Part shown: one piece after another, positions 49,091-58,516 of the stretch
Layout: every line of letters starts with the position of its first letter
How positions within the stretch are numbered: the stretch's first letter is position 1
Assembly: GCA_900016875.1 (NCBI GenBank)
Contig: FCNR01000012.1
Span: 1 to 64,000, forward strand
From: Eubacteriaceae bacterium CHKCI004
GTDB lineage: Bacteria; Bacillota; Clostridia; Lachnospirales; Lachnospiraceae
Direction: 5' to 3'
DNA: 64,000 bases
Notes under the pieces: model-generated
What the model was told of the DNA's origin: nothing
Databases searched by the model: none
What the model saw: the letters and a program-made list of their open reading frames with translations, nothing else
Made by a program: the position numbers and the translations under genes

Positions 49091-51199
49091 TTATTTTTTC
49101 GGAACCGCTTTCAGAAGAATCGCTGTTATCGCCGGAAGAGTAATCTCCAGCACCCCGCCCTGCACCGGACAGACTGCCGGTTCCAGAGTAAAATCCGCCT
49201 CCCGGCTCATGATGATTCTCTGCAGCTCTTCTTCTTCCGTCACGCCAATCTCCCAGACGGGCACGCGGACCTTTGCCTCATCAAAACCGCCGTTGATAAG
49301 AACGACCATTTTTTCGCGAGCAGTAAATCTTCCGTAGCAGATGACTTTGTAGGCGCCTTCCAGATATTTCAAAGAGCCTGTAAGCAGCGCTTCATGTTCT
49401 TTGTGGATCCGTATCATCTTCCGGTGATATTCAATGAGCCCCTGATCTTCATGTCCCCACGGATACGTCCTCCGGTTATCCGGATCGGTCCAGCCGGTGA
49501 CGCCGGCTTCGTCGCCATAATACAGCGTCGGCGCACCCGGCCAGGTCATCTGCAGCATGACCGCCGCCCGCATAATCCCCTTATTGACATTGGCATCTGC
49601 GGCTTCCGGTCCCATACTCTCCGTTCTTCCTACCGTCTGATTTGTTCTTGTGAGGAATCGGGAATGGTCGTGATTAGACAGTTCGTTCATGGATACAAGC
49701 AGGGACGGATACTGAAAGCGGGACATATGATACATCATAGAGTCCAGAAACGCTCTGGTGTTGCCCAACAGGTCGCTGCGCTTCTCATCGCTGTGCTTCT
49801 CCATGCCGGTGAAGAACCATGTCACCGGCTCCATAAACGCATTGTAGTTCATGACCGTATCCCACTGATCGCCTTCCAGCCATTCTCTCGGATCGTCATA
49901 GTGTTCCGCCAAAATGATAGCCTCCGGGTTGGCCTCCTTTACGGCAGTCCGGAAATCTCTCCAGAACTGATGATTCATTTCCTCTCCATAGCCCAGATCA
50001 GCCGCCACATCCAGCCGCCAGCCGTCCACGTTGTACGGCGGCGAGACCCATTTCCTGCCTATTTTCAGGATGTACTCATAGAGCTGCCTGGACTCCTCAT
50101 AATTAAGCTTCGGCAGCGTCCGGTGACCCCACCAGCCGTCATATTCCTCATTGTACGGCCATTCCTCTTCATTATAAAACTTAAAATAATTATGATATGG
50201 GCTGTTTTTATCCACGTACGCGCCCTTTTCATAACCATATTGATTCTCATAAAGCCTTTCAGCATCCATCCATTTATTAAAAGAGCCGCAGTGATTGAAG
50301 ACTCCGTCCAGAATCACCCGCATCCCTCTGCGATGTACCTCTTCCACAAACTTCACAAAAAATGCATTGCTGGCTTCCAGGTTTCTCTTATCGGTCACGC
50401 GGGAAATGTACTTGGTCGCCTGGATGTTGTTGAGGGCGCCCTCCGGCAGCACTTCTCCCTCATCCACAGCGATGGTCGTAAAATGCGGGTCCACGTAATC
50501 ATAATCCTGAATATCGTATTTATGATTGGACGGGGATACAAAGATCGGATTCAGGTAAAGGACGTCTACGCCCAGCTCCTGCAAATAATCCAGATGGTCA
50601 AGAACCCCCTGCAGATCGCCGCCGTAAAATTCCCGGACTCCCATTTTTGCCGGATATTTGTTCCAGTCAGTCACCCGGGTCACGGGCTCCCCTATATAAA
50701 TATATTCTCTGTCCAGCACATCATTGGACGGATCACCGTTGGAAAAACGATCCACATATATCTGATAGAATACGGCTCCTTTCGCCCAGTCCGGGGTGGA
50801 AAAACCCGGAGTGATCTCATAATTAAAAAATGAGTCAAGCTCCTTCCTCGGCCCCATCTTATTAAAGAAGCACACTTTTCCGCCGGCATGTACTTCGAAA
50901 TAATACTTTACAGCTTTTTCATCCACCGTGATATGCGTCTCATAAAAATCAAAAAGTCTGTCTCGTGAAGCAAGCTTCATCTCTGTCCGTTCTTCCCCCG
51001 CACAAAAATATACATGCTCCACATTTTCTCTTGCTGTCCGGAAACGAATCTTTACCTCATCCCCCGCCTTCGGCTCCATAGGCTGCACAAAATTAGGCCC
51101 GCCGTCTGTAAACAGTGCCTGCTGGTTCAGGATTGGTTTCGTCCTTTGAATATGCAATTGGACTTTTTCTGATAATGACAGATTCTGAAACATTCCCAT
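49091..51199 (-). CDS. GH13 alpha-amylase family enzyme (neopullulanase/cyclomaltodextrinase type)
   Basis: Intracellular alpha-glucan hydrolase of 702 residues without signal peptide. An N-terminal CBM34-like beta domain (residues ~20-130) precedes the (beta/alpha)8 barrel. Catalytic regions are VILDGVFNHCG (I), VDGWRLDVAADLG with the nucleophile Asp (II), AIILAEHYDD with the acid/base Glu (III) and LSNHDHSRFL (IV). MPKA of the typical LNPI FVSPSNHKYD stretch is also visible. This points to maltodextrin, cyclodextrin or pullulan breakdown. The gene stands alone between a Tyr tRNA and a helicase gene. Confidence 0.9.
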   Translation of the reverse strand: MGMFQNLSLSEKVQLHIQRTKPILNQQALFTDGGPNFVQPMEPKAGDEVKIRFRTARENVEHVYFCAGEERTEMKLASRDRLFDFYETHITVDEKAVKYYFEVHAGGKVCFFNKMGPRKELDSFFNYEITPGFSTPDWAKGAVFYQIYVDRFSNGDPSNDVLDREYIYIGEPVTRVTDWNKYPAKMGVREFYGGDLQGVLDHLDYLQELGVDVLYLNPIFVSPSNHKYDIQDYDYVDPHFTTIAVDEGEVLPEGALNNIQATKYISRVTDKRNLEASNAFFVKFVEEVHRRGMRVILDGVFNHCGSFNKWMDAERLYENQYGYEKGAYVDKNSPYHNYFKFYNEEEWPYNEEYDGWWGHRTLPKLNYEESRQLYEYILKIGRKWVSPPYNVDGWRLDVAADLGYGEEMNHQFWRDFRTAVKEANPEAIILAEHYDDPREWLEGDQWDTVMNYNAFMEPVTWFFTGMEKHSDEKRSDLLGNTRAFLDSMMYHMSRFQYPSLLVSMNELSNHDHSRFLTRTNQTVGRTESMGPEAADANVNKGIMRAAVMLQMTWPGAPTLYYGDEAGVTGWTDPDNRRTYPWGHEDQGLIEYHRKMIRIHKEHEALLTGSLKYLEGAYKVICYGRFTAREKMVVLINGGFDEAKVRVPVWEIGVTEEEELQRIIMSREADFTLEPAVCPVQGGVLEITLPAITAILLKAVPKK

Positions 51200-51239
51200 T
51201 ATCGTTCCCTCAATTTATCTTTCTATTTTGATATACGCT

Positions 51240-52826
51240 CTATTTTCGATTGGCCGGCTCCACGTTGATGGCCTTGCCTTTAATCTTCACATTCTTCATG
51301 GCATCCAGCACATCGGAAGCGACATCCCGCGGCACTTCCACAAAAGTATATTTATCATACAGATCAATGGATCCCACCAGATTACCCGGGATACCCGATT
51401 CGCCCGCAATGGCTCCCAAAATATCTCCCGGACGGATGCCCTGCTTCTTTCCTATATTAATGAAAAGACGCACCATGCCCTCTTCCGCGCCGGTATCCCC
51501 GAAATCCTCTTTTTCCTGGGCACATCTGCCTTCGGAACTGCCGAGAATCTCCGCCAGAAATGCAGCAGCCACATCCATTGTTGTATAATCTTTCTCATTA
51601 ACGAAAGCCTCTATCATATTAATATAACGCTTTAAGTTCTGGTCTTCAATATAAGAATCGAGCCTTTCAAAGATTTTTTCAACCCGTGTTTCCGTGACAT
51701 CATTAAGTGATGGGATCGGCTGCGCCTTGATTTTGGCACGGCAGTATTTTTTGATTTCTCTAAGTTTATAGACCTCCCGGCCTACCACGAAACTGAACGC
51801 CATACCCGCCTTTCCGGCACGTCCGGTTCTTCCGATTCTGTGAACGTAATACTCTTCATCCTGCGGCAGATCATAGTTGAACACCGCGTCCACATCATCC
51901 ACGTCGATTCCGCGGGCAGCCACGTCCGTCGCCACCAGAATATCTGTCTTTCCGTTCCGGAAACTGCGCATGACTCTGTCGCGCATGGTCTGTTTCATAT
52001 CGCCGTGGAGGCCTTCCGCAAAATATCCCCGGCCCTGCAGATCCTGCACCAGCTCGTCAACGCCTTTCTTGGTGTTGCAGAATACCACCGACAGCTTTGG
52101 ATCGTAAATGTCCAAAAGACGGGAAAGTACTTCGCTCTTGTTCTTCGGGCGCACTTCATAATAATATTGGGTAATATTCGGCACCGTCAGTTCTTTGCGC
52201 ACTACTTTGATAGTCTGCGGGCTGTGCTGATATTTTTTGGTCAGTTCCAGAATCGGTCTCGGCATAGTGGCGGAAAAAAGCAGCGTCTGCCGGTCTTCCC
52301 GGATATCGCTTAGGATTGTCTCGATGTCCTCCCGGAATCCCATATCCAGCATTTCGTCCGCCTCGTCCAGTACCACTGTGCTGATCTCGTCAAACTTTAC
52401 CGTTTTTCTTCTCATATGGTCCATAATCCGTCCCGGCGTACCGATGATCACCTGCACGCCTGCTTTCAGCGAACGAATCTGTTTGGAAATCTCCTGTCCG
52501 CCGTAGATTGGCAGAACTTTTACCGACGGCATATATTTGGCAAGCTTCCGGATTTCGTCCGCCACCTGAATGGCCAGCTCTCTGGTCGGGCAGATAACCA
52601 TAGCCTGTGGTTTTTTCAGCTTCGGATGAATCTTCTGAAGAATCGGGATGGCGAAGGCCGCGGTTTTACCCGTTCCTGTCTGCGCCTGACCGACCACATC
52701 CGCCCCGGAAAGCTCCACCGGAATCGCCCTCGCCTGAATCGGCGTCATCTCCTCAAACCCCATATGGGCGATGGCTTTTAAAATCTCCGGTTTAATATCT
52801 AATTCCATAAACTGTAATGAATCCAT
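51240..52826 (-). CDS. DEAD-box RNA helicase (CshA/DeaD type)
   Basis: ATP-dependent RNA helicase of 528 residues used in RNA decay or ribosome assembly. All motifs are present: Q motif GFEEMTPIQ, Walker A AQTGTGKTAA, DEAD in VVLDEADEM, SAT in LLFSATMPR, and HRIGRTGRAGK. After the helicase core comes an acidic linker and a C-terminal DbpA-like RNA-binding domain (VRLFINIGKKQGIRPGDILG). ATG 52826 gives MDSLQF with AAAGAGAG upstream; the frame to 52922 is longer but unlikely. It is probably preceded by a long leader. Confidence 0.92.
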   Translation of the reverse strand: MDSLQFMELDIKPEILKAIAHMGFEEMTPIQARAIPVELSGADVVGQAQTGTGKTAAFAIPILQKIHPKLKKPQAMVICPTRELAIQVADEIRKLAKYMPSVKVLPIYGGQEISKQIRSLKAGVQVIIGTPGRIMDHMRRKTVKFDEISTVVLDEADEMLDMGFREDIETILSDIREDRQTLLFSATMPRPILELTKKYQHSPQTIKVVRKELTVPNITQYYYEVRPKNKSEVLSRLLDIYDPKLSVVFCNTKKGVDELVQDLQGRGYFAEGLHGDMKQTMRDRVMRSFRNGKTDILVATDVAARGIDVDDVDAVFNYDLPQDEEYYVHRIGRTGRAGKAGMAFSFVVGREVYKLREIKKYCRAKIKAQPIPSLNDVTETRVEKIFERLDSYIEDQNLKRYINMIEAFVNEKDYTTMDVAAAFLAEILGSSEGRCAQEKEDFGDTGAEEGMVRLFINIGKKQGIRPGDILGAIAGESGIPGNLVGSIDLYDKYTFVEVPRDVASDVLDAMKNVKIKGKAINVEPANRK

Positions 52827-52927
52827 GTATGTCTCTCTTTCTATTTCGTATATTTTCTTTTTACAGTGTTTTTGCCATAATTTTTCGGATTTGTCTGCCG
52901 TGCAATATAGAATCACTCCCATTGCAC

Positions 52928-52957
52928 AAAAATAGAGCCCGGACGCTCTCCGGACTC
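52928..52957 (-). terminator. terminator after nitrilase-family gene
   Basis: GAGTCCGGA and TCCGGGCTC arms on the minus strand followed by TATTTTTG. It separates the nitrilase gene from the helicase leader. Confidence 0.75.
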
Positions 52958-53015
52958 CATAATCCGTTCATATGTAAATTCTACTGATAAAAGATAACAT
53001 AGGCTGTTCAGAAAG

Positions 53016-53849
53016 TCAAACAATAAACGAAATTCCGCCCCTTCTCCGGCTCTCTTTCCAATACACATCTTCTCTTCTGTCTTTTTTCACAGGAAAAACT
53101 TCTCTGCACTTTCGTACTTCAGCAGGGTCAATGTCCCCAATGAGCAGGCTCTCTTCCTCGCAGAATCGGGTCAGCCGCTCTCCCCGCGGACCGTAGAGGG
53201 CGGAATGTCCGTTATAGGCGATGCCGCCGCCTTCTCCCACCCGATTGATTCCAGCCACAAACGCCTGGTTTTCAATGGCTCTCACCTTCAGCAGGCAATC
53301 CCAGTCGTCGATTCTGCTGTCCGGCCAGTTGGCGATGACGAGAATCACCTCGCTGTCCGCCGAGCTGATCTGAAAGATCTCCGGGAAACGGAGATCGTAG
53401 CATACGAATCCTCCCAGCACCGTATCCTTCCACGGCAGGGTGTCTATCTTTTCTCCTCCCTGGAAATAATCTCCTTCCTGACCAAAAGTAAAAGGATGAA
53501 TCTTAGCGTAACTCATACGGATTTCTCCTTTTTCCGCTGCAGCAAGCCAATTCTGATACTTCTTCCAACCGGGATGCCTGAGCAGTTCCTGTTGTTCCAC
53601 CGGCGCAGGATATCCAAATACCAGAGTTATTTCATATTTCAGACTCATTTTCTTAAAAAACTGTACCTGTTCCTGCCAGTTTTCTGTGGTTTTTTCCACA
53701 TTCATGGAAAAACCGGTCAGACTCATTTCAGGAAACGCCAAAAGCTCCACCTGATGCTCTTTTGCCTTTTTTATAAATTTCTCTGCTTTTTCCTTATTCT
53801 TCTGTACATTTTCCCAAATGATATCCATCTGCGCCAATCCAATTCTCAT
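53016..53849 (-). CDS. carbon-nitrogen hydrolase (nitrilase superfamily)
   Basis: 277-residue amidase-type enzyme. The Glu-Lys-Cys triad is visible in LLAFPEMSLTGFSM, YAKIHPFTF and GFVCYDLRFPEIF. The layout resembles omega-amidases and YafV/NIT-like enzymes that repair deaminated glutathione or hydrolyse 2-oxosuccinamate; the substrate is not fixed by sequence. No signal peptide. It stands alone, with its own terminator. Confidence 0.87.
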   Translation of the reverse strand: MRIGLAQMDIIWENVQKNKEKAEKFIKKAKEHQVELLAFPEMSLTGFSMNVEKTTENWQEQVQFFKKMSLKYEITLVFGYPAPVEQQELLRHPGWKKYQNWLAAAEKGEIRMSYAKIHPFTFGQEGDYFQGGEKIDTLPWKDTVLGGFVCYDLRFPEIFQISSADSEVILVIANWPDSRIDDWDCLLKVRAIENQAFVAGINRVGEGGGIAYNGHSALYGPRGERLTRFCEEESLLIGDIDPAEVRKCREVFPVKKDRREDVYWKESRRRGGISFIV

Positions 53850-54146
53850 AAAACTCTCCTTATTTTTCTGCGGCCGTTTTATTCGCTGTCATATATACAC
53901 GAATCCACAGCCGCTTTCCCGAAAATATACGTAAAATCAGGGGTTGCATTTTCGCTATCGATGTGATAGTATTTAAACACTTGATACATAGTTTTTAAAA
54001 CTACATCATATAATATTTGTATGTTATTATATCTTCTGATGTACTGACACATTTCTTTTAGATGGAAACGTACCGGCGCATCGGGCTGCGTTTTTTTCAT
54101 AATAACACAGCCGGGAAGAAAACAGTAGTATAAAGGAGGTATTTTC

Positions 54147-54797
54147 ATGAATACACGTTTAAAAGATCCTGGAAGCGCAATTACACATCTGATCGCCATG
54201 GGCGGCGCTGTCATCTGCTCTTTCCCGCTGATTTTCAAGGCGGCCCAGAGCGACAGTACAGTTGCTGTTGTTTCTATGGCCGTGTTTATCGGAAGTATGA
54301 TTCTTCTTTATGGCGCCAGCAGCCTGTATCATTCCCTGGATATTTCCGCCAAGGTGAATCTGCTGTTCCGCCGCATCGACCACGCCATGATATTTGTATT
54401 GATCGCCGGTTCCTATACGCCGGTATGTCTGCTGGCTCTGCCGGCAAGCACCGGTATCCCGCTTCTGATTCTTGTATGGTCAGCTGCAGTCATCGGCATC
54501 GGCCTTAAAATATTTATCATCAATTGTCCGCACTGGGTAAGCTCCATCATCTATATCGCCATGGGCTGGACCTGTGTGCTGGTATTTAAACCATTGGTAA
54601 CCGCTCTTCCTGCCGCAGCTTTCGGATGGCTTCTGGCAGGCGGCATCATTTACACTATCGGAGGCGTCCTTTACGGTCTTAAGCTGCCTGTATTTGACAA
54701 GCTTCCAAAAAGTTTCGGCAGTCATGAGATTTTCCATCTGTTTGTGATGGGCGGCAGCTTCTGCCATTTCATTTTCATGTATGTTTATATGCTGTAA
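54147..54797 (+). CDS. hemolysin III family membrane protein
   Basis: PAQR/HlyIII family protein of 216 residues with seven membrane segments. The metal-site motifs are present: SSLYHSLD (Ser/His), RIDHAMIFVLIAGSYTP and the C-terminal HEIFHLFVMGGSFCHF with two His. The family is thought to act as a zinc-dependent lipid hydrolase or channel; the hemolytic role is doubtful. AAAGGAGG precedes ATG 54147. Two stem-loops follow downstream. Confidence 0.9.
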   Translation: MNTRLKDPGSAITHLIAMGGAVICSFPLIFKAAQSDSTVAVVSMAVFIGSMILLYGASSLYHSLDISAKVNLLFRRIDHAMIFVLIAGSYTPVCLLALPASTGIPLLILVWSAAVIGIGLKIFIINCPHWVSSIIYIAMGWTCVLVFKPLVTALPAAAFGWLLAGGIIYTIGGVLYGLKLPVFDKLPKSFGSHEIFHLFVMGGSFCHFIFMYVYML

Positions 54798-54811
54798 CGC
54801 TTACACACTGC

Positions 54812-54846
54812 GCACAGAGAGCCGTCCTGGCGGCGGCTCTCCGTGC
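54812..54846 (+). terminator. hairpin downstream of hemolysin III gene
   Basis: Arms GCACAGAGAGCCG and CGGCTCTCCGTGC with a short loop. No T-run follows at once. Confidence 0.6.
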
Positions 54847-54890
54847 TGGTAGTTTGTAATAGATTTACATCCTTAATCATTTTTGCGCGA

Positions 54891-54940
54891 ACCGGTTCGG
54901 ATCCAAGGGCTTATGGTCCTGGATCAGGGCCGGTTTTTTT
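54891..54940 (+). terminator. second terminator downstream of hemolysin III gene
   Basis: ACCGG...GGATCC on the left pairs with GGATC...GCCGGT on the right, followed by seven T. This is the better terminator candidate of the two hairpins here. Confidence 0.65.
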
Positions 54941-54967
54941 ATGAAGGGCTGCGCATAACCGGAGAAG

Positions 54968-55216
54968 TTATCTCGTTTTACTCTGAATCAGCGCAAGCTT
55001 CTCCTTCTTTGTCAACTGTTTGATGGCATATTCCCGTTTCAGGGCTTCCTGCTTTGTCTCGTATTCCTCATAGTATACGAGACGCACAGGAGCCCTGTTC
55101 TTCGTGTATTTTGCACCTTTACCCGCATTATGTGCTTTGATTCTTTTTTCAAGATCTGTCGTCCACCCGGTATAAAGGGTTCCGTCACGACATTCTACAA
55201 TGTATGTATACTGCAT
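54968..55216 (-). CDS. GIY-YIG domain protein (UPF0213/YhbQ-like)
   Basis: Small single-domain GIY-YIG nuclease-like protein of 82 residues. The motif is split as YTYIVECRDGTLYTGWTTDL (GTLYTGWT), then RIKAHNAGKGAKYTKNRAPV with the conserved Arg, and YYEEYETKQEALKREYAIK with the catalytic Glu. Such proteins are widespread in Firmicutes, with unclear DNA repair roles. ATG 55216 has AGAAAGGA upstream. The 308 bases upstream, to the end of spoIIQ, hold no gene I can support. Confidence 0.87.
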   Translation of the reverse strand: MQYTYIVECRDGTLYTGWTTDLEKRIKAHNAGKGAKYTKNRAPVRLVYYEEYETKQEALKREYAIKQLTKKEKLALIQSKTR

Positions 55217-55524
55217 TTGTATTCCTTTCTGCATTTTTCCCTTTGTATTCTTTCCGGGAGGGCCGCTGCCGGTCCTCCCTATCTTATCAGCCGGAGACTT
55301 CTTGTATATTATCTGTGGAATCATACAAAGGATATTGTTTCTGCAATTGTATCATAAATCCGGCTGTATTTTTCACAGGTTTTTACACCTTGTTTATTTT
55401 ATGCAGAAATGCGACGGAGGTTACAAAGGGATGCGGATGCGCCGGCGGCATTATGCGCGGTGTGCCGGGCGAAACTCTGACTTTTTTCAGCGCTGGCTCC
55501 TGCTCTTCACCGGGCCCCGGCTTT

Positions 55525-56370
55525 TTACGCCTCCAGATAATCTGTCGGATTCACCGTCTCGCCCTTGTAGGTCATTTTGAAAAACAGGTGCGGGCCTTCC
55601 AGCGTAAAAGACCTTGTCGGTTCCGCCACTGTGGCGATGACATCGCCTTCTTTTACTTCATCACCGATCTCATAGTGGACATTTTCCACCTGCGAATAGG
55701 ATACTTCATAATACTCCCCGATCACCATGGTCACTGTAGTCCCATAGCGATCAGATTTTGCAATGTTGACGATTCTTCCGTCCGCCGTAGCGATCACATC
55801 CTCGCCTTTTTTAGCGCCGATGAGAATACCATCGTTGCAGGCGTACTGATCAAGTGTTGTGTAATAAACCGTGGTATCCATGCTGTATGGAAGAATCACA
55901 TTTCCCATCACCGGCCATGGCATCTTACTGCTTCCGTCATAGCTGAAATGACTAAGATCCGCTTCCTGTCCATCCTCCTCTGATGTATCCGAAACATTTT
56001 CTTCGTCGTCCCGGTCTTCATTATCCCGGTCTCCTCCCACCTGGCTCTGATCATTTCCGCCGTTTTCGGCTTCCTCATCTGCCGGCCGGCTTTCTCCAGT
56101 ATCAGCGCCGGTATTGTCCCCGCCGATTCCGGTGCGGGAATCACTGTTGTCGTCCAATCTTCCTTCCTCACCGTTTTCCACGCGGGCTTCTCCCGAACTT
56201 ATGACGTCATCATTGTTTCCAATGGTCTCTGTCACATCTGTATCCTTTTTCTCCTGCCGGTTATTTCCAAATTGAATATTATAGGCCGTGAGAACGGATA
56301 GAATCAAAAATGCTGCAATAACCAAACTTGAAATATATTTTTTGTTTAAAAGTTTATTTGGTTTTTTCAT
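55525..56370 (-). CDS. spoIIQ: SpoIIQ-like protein with degenerate LytM (M23) domain
   Basis: Sporulation membrane protein of 281 residues. Residues ~10-33 are a membrane span (YISSLVIAAFLILSVLTAYN). A long Asp/Glu/Asn/Gly-rich linker follows (residues ~40-145), then an M23 fold. Both catalytic motifs are changed: the His-x-Gly-x-Asp site reads NDGILIG and the HLH site reads GPHLFFKM, so zinc binding should be lost, as known for Bacillus SpoIIQ. ATG 56370 follows AGAGGTGA. It lies 40 bases downstream of spoIID, forming the usual pair that acts in engulfment. Confidence 0.82.
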   Translation of the reverse strand: MKKPNKLLNKKYISSLVIAAFLILSVLTAYNIQFGNNRQEKKDTDVTETIGNNDDVISSGEARVENGEEGRLDDNSDSRTGIGGDNTGADTGESRPADEEAENGGNDQSQVGGDRDNEDRDDEENVSDTSEEDGQEADLSHFSYDGSSKMPWPVMGNVILPYSMDTTVYYTTLDQYACNDGILIGAKKGEDVIATADGRIVNIAKSDRYGTTVTMVIGEYYEVSYSQVENVHYEIGDEVKEGDVIATVAEPTRSFTLEGPHLFFKMTYKGETVNPTDYLEA

Positions 56371-56410
56371 ATCATCACCTCTGGCTATAGCTTTGCCAGC
56401 GGATGAAAAT

Positions 56411-57355
56411 TTATACATTTTTTGTGATTTTTTTCTCTCCGGCAAAAGCATCCTGAAGCTCCGTTCCCGGATAATAGTAAGAAAGTATTGTAGCCGCAGA
56501 CAAATCTTTTTGTGCCAGGGCATTGGCTCCGTAAAGGCTCATTCCCATGCTGTGTCCTTTGCCGATGGTCACAATGCGCAGGCGATCTCCGTAATTTTCC
56601 AGATAAAAATTTGTAGAATTGAGGGAAAAAATATCTTTCCATTCTTCTCCCGTCCATTTATTATCTTTTGTTTTTACGCTCTGAACAAATCCATTTTCTG
56701 TCTGTTTCTCGATTTTGAGATTGTTTTTACAGCTCTCCTCCGTCTCCGTATACCCCGCATCGGAAAGCATTTTGACGCAATCTTTGTAGGACATTATTTT
56801 TACATCCATGTACTCCTCTGATTCCACGTCCTGACTGCTGTCCACGCTGATAAGATAAGGCACATCCACAGAATAAATCTCACTGGCAGAAACCGTTTTT
56901 CCAATGCTGACCGGATGGTACAGTGCGTCAATGAGGCTCCCTCCATAACAGAGTACCTGTCCAAATGTCTCTTCGGAGGCTTCCTCCAACCGGTTATTAA
57001 GCTCCAACCATACTTTTCTTCCATTATTTTGCTCCAATTCATCTTCGGAAATGTAATCCAGCGACAGATCCTCTGCTTTGACTTCCTTTTTATCTCCAAC
57101 TGCTTTGACAAAATTTGTTCTGCATACAATTACCCACGCTTTCAATGCTTCCTCCTCCCTGGCGTAGGATAATTCTGAAGCAGCCATGCCGATAACAAAG
57201 TCTTCGCCGTCAATCTGGTCTCCATTTTCCAGCGTCACTATCACTCCCATTTTTCTCTGATTTCCTCCGGTTCTTCCCGTGATGAGCATCGTACAGATGC
57301 CCGGCAGAAAAAGACTCAGACTCAAAATCAGAACTGCCTGAATTATTTTTTTCAT
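56411..57355 (-). CDS. spoIID: stage II sporulation protein D-like
   Basis: SpoIID/LytB-domain lytic transglycosylase of 314 residues that thins peptidoglycan in engulfment. A signal anchor is at residues 3-22 (IIQAVLILSLSLFLPGICTM). Family stretches are VIGMAASELSY, KAWVIVCRTNF, and the C-terminal GKGHSMGMSLYGANALAQ followed by ATILSYYYPGTEL. The catalytic Glu would be in MAASELS. It is the first gene of a pair with spoIIQ. The gap to the microcompartment promoter (57356-57497) holds a GGCGCC palindrome but no gene. Confidence 0.88.
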   Translation of the reverse strand: MKKIIQAVLILSLSLFLPGICTMLITGRTGGNQRKMGVIVTLENGDQIDGEDFVIGMAASELSYAREEEALKAWVIVCRTNFVKAVGDKKEVKAEDLSLDYISEDELEQNNGRKVWLELNNRLEEASEETFGQVLCYGGSLIDALYHPVSIGKTVSASEIYSVDVPYLISVDSSQDVESEEYMDVKIMSYKDCVKMLSDAGYTETEESCKNNLKIEKQTENGFVQSVKTKDNKWTGEEWKDIFSLNSTNFYLENYGDRLRIVTIGKGHSMGMSLYGANALAQKDLSAATILSYYYPGTELQDAFAGEKKITKNV

Positions 57356-57497
57356 CTTATATTATATTGTACCGGCGCCGGCTTTATGTCTGTTGCGTCT
57401 GTAAAAAGATTCACGCTCCAGGGCGGTGCCTCAAAAGATTTTACCTCAGAAATTGTAAAATCACAAAAGAATACTTGTACTTTATGGCTAATTTACA

Positions 57498-57526
57498 TTT
57501 ACTTTCCCTTCTCTTATTTATATAAT
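57498..57526 (+). promoter_or_regulatory. promoter of the rightward microcompartment operon
   Basis: TTTACT (57498-57503), 17-base spacer, TATAAT (57521-57526). It would give a leader of about 50 bases before the PduU/EutS-type gene. No EutV-type dual hairpin or B12 riboswitch is visible in the leader. Confidence 0.6.
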
Positions 57527-57583
57527 ATATGCAATAGAGTTTAAAATTTGGATACGTATGCGCTTTTGTAGAAAGGAGCGAGT

Positions 57584-57961
57584 ATGGCGAGAGATATGAT
57601 TAACAACGGGATCAATGCAGAAGATAAATCCCGTATGATACAGGAATACGTTCCCGGCAAACAGATCACTCTGGCGCACATGGTTACCCGGCCGAAGGCT
57701 TCCGTTTATAAAAAACTGGGGCTTCCTGATGATTACCACGATGCCATCGGCATCATGACCATTACCCCGTCAGAGGCTACGATCATAGCAGCTGATATCT
57801 GCACGAAAGCTGCTTCCATTAAACTTGGATTCGTCGATCGTTTTTCCGGCTCTGTTATTATTGTCGGTTCCACAGCTAATGTGGAATCTGCGCTCAACAG
57901 CGTGATAACTACATTTTATAACAAGCTGGGCTTTGACACAGTTGCCATCACCAAAACGTGA
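57584..57961 (+). CDS. microcompartment shell protein, PduU/EutS type
   Basis: Circularly permuted BMC-domain shell hexamer protein of 125 residues. The signature is [17 protein letters not shown] near residue 20, then [18 protein letters not shown] and [21 protein letters not shown] short N-terminal extension ([15 protein letters not shown]) precedes it. In other systems this protein forms a shell facet with a beta-barrel cap. It is first in a rightward operon with a PduV/EutP GTPase. AAAGGAGCGAG precedes ATG 57584. Confidence 0.93.
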   Translation: MARDMINNGINAEDKSRMIQEYVPGKQITLAHMVTRPKASVYKKLGLPDDYHDAIGIMTITPSEATIIAADICTKAASIKLGFVDRFSGSVIIVGSTANVESALNSVITTFYNKLGFDTVAITKT

Positions 57962-57976
57962 CAGGGGACGTAGATT

Positions 57977-58456
57977 ATGAAGATTATGCTAATCGGCCCT
58001 TCAGCTGCCGGAAAGACAACATTGATTCAGCGCCTTATTGATAAGGAGATTAAATATGATAAGACGCAGACTGTAGAATATGTGGGGAATTTCATTGATA
58101 CCCCCGGTGAATATATGCAGCAGCGCGGATACTGGGGTTCTCTGACCATCACGTCGCACGATGCAGATATCATTGGACTCGTACAGGATTCCACCAGTGA
58201 GGACTGCTGGTTTTCCGGCGGTCTTACCACAAAGTTTGAGAAACCTGTGGTCGGCATTCTCACAAAGATTGACCGGAAAGATTCCAACCAGAGTCAGGCG
58301 CGCTCTTATCTGGAACTGGCAGGATGCAGAGATATCTTTGCCGTCAGTTCTTATACCGGCGAGGGTGTGGATGAACTTTCGGACAGTCTTCATGCGATGG
58401 TTGAGAGATATAAAAAGGAGAATGCCCGTCGTTACGAAGCAGATTATTTTGATTAA
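57977..58456 (+). CDS. PduV/EutP-family GTPase-like protein
   Basis: Ras-like P-loop protein of 159 residues. Walker A is LIGPSAAGKTTLIQRL at residues 4-19, with the G3-like region FIDTPGEYMQQRGYWGSL and G4-like GILTKIDRKDSN. EutP/PduV proteins associate with the microcompartment shell; EutP of Salmonella has been reported as an acetate kinase, but no role is assured here. It follows the shell gene by 15 bases. The usual partner order (PduU-PduV) supports the assignment. Confidence 0.9.
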   Translation: MKIMLIGPSAAGKTTLIQRLIDKEIKYDKTQTVEYVGNFIDTPGEYMQQRGYWGSLTITSHDADIIGLVQDSTSEDCWFSGGLTTKFEKPVVGILTKIDRKDSNQSQARSYLELAGCRDIFAVSSYTGEGVDELSDSLHAMVERYKKENARRYEADYFD

Positions 58457-58516
58457 ATAACACAATAGACGTTTATTTCAAATCAGAGAGTACCCGAAAA
58501 AGGAGGAGGTGACACC

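Noticed and set aside
49394-50833. 479-codon plus-strand frame
   Set aside because: Shadow of the GH13 gene on the opposite strand; composition is not protein-like.
53879-54238. 119-codon minus-strand frame upstream of hemolysin III
   Set aside because: No ribosome binding site at any start, overlaps the hemolysin III start, and the sequence matches nothing known; at best a degraded fragment.
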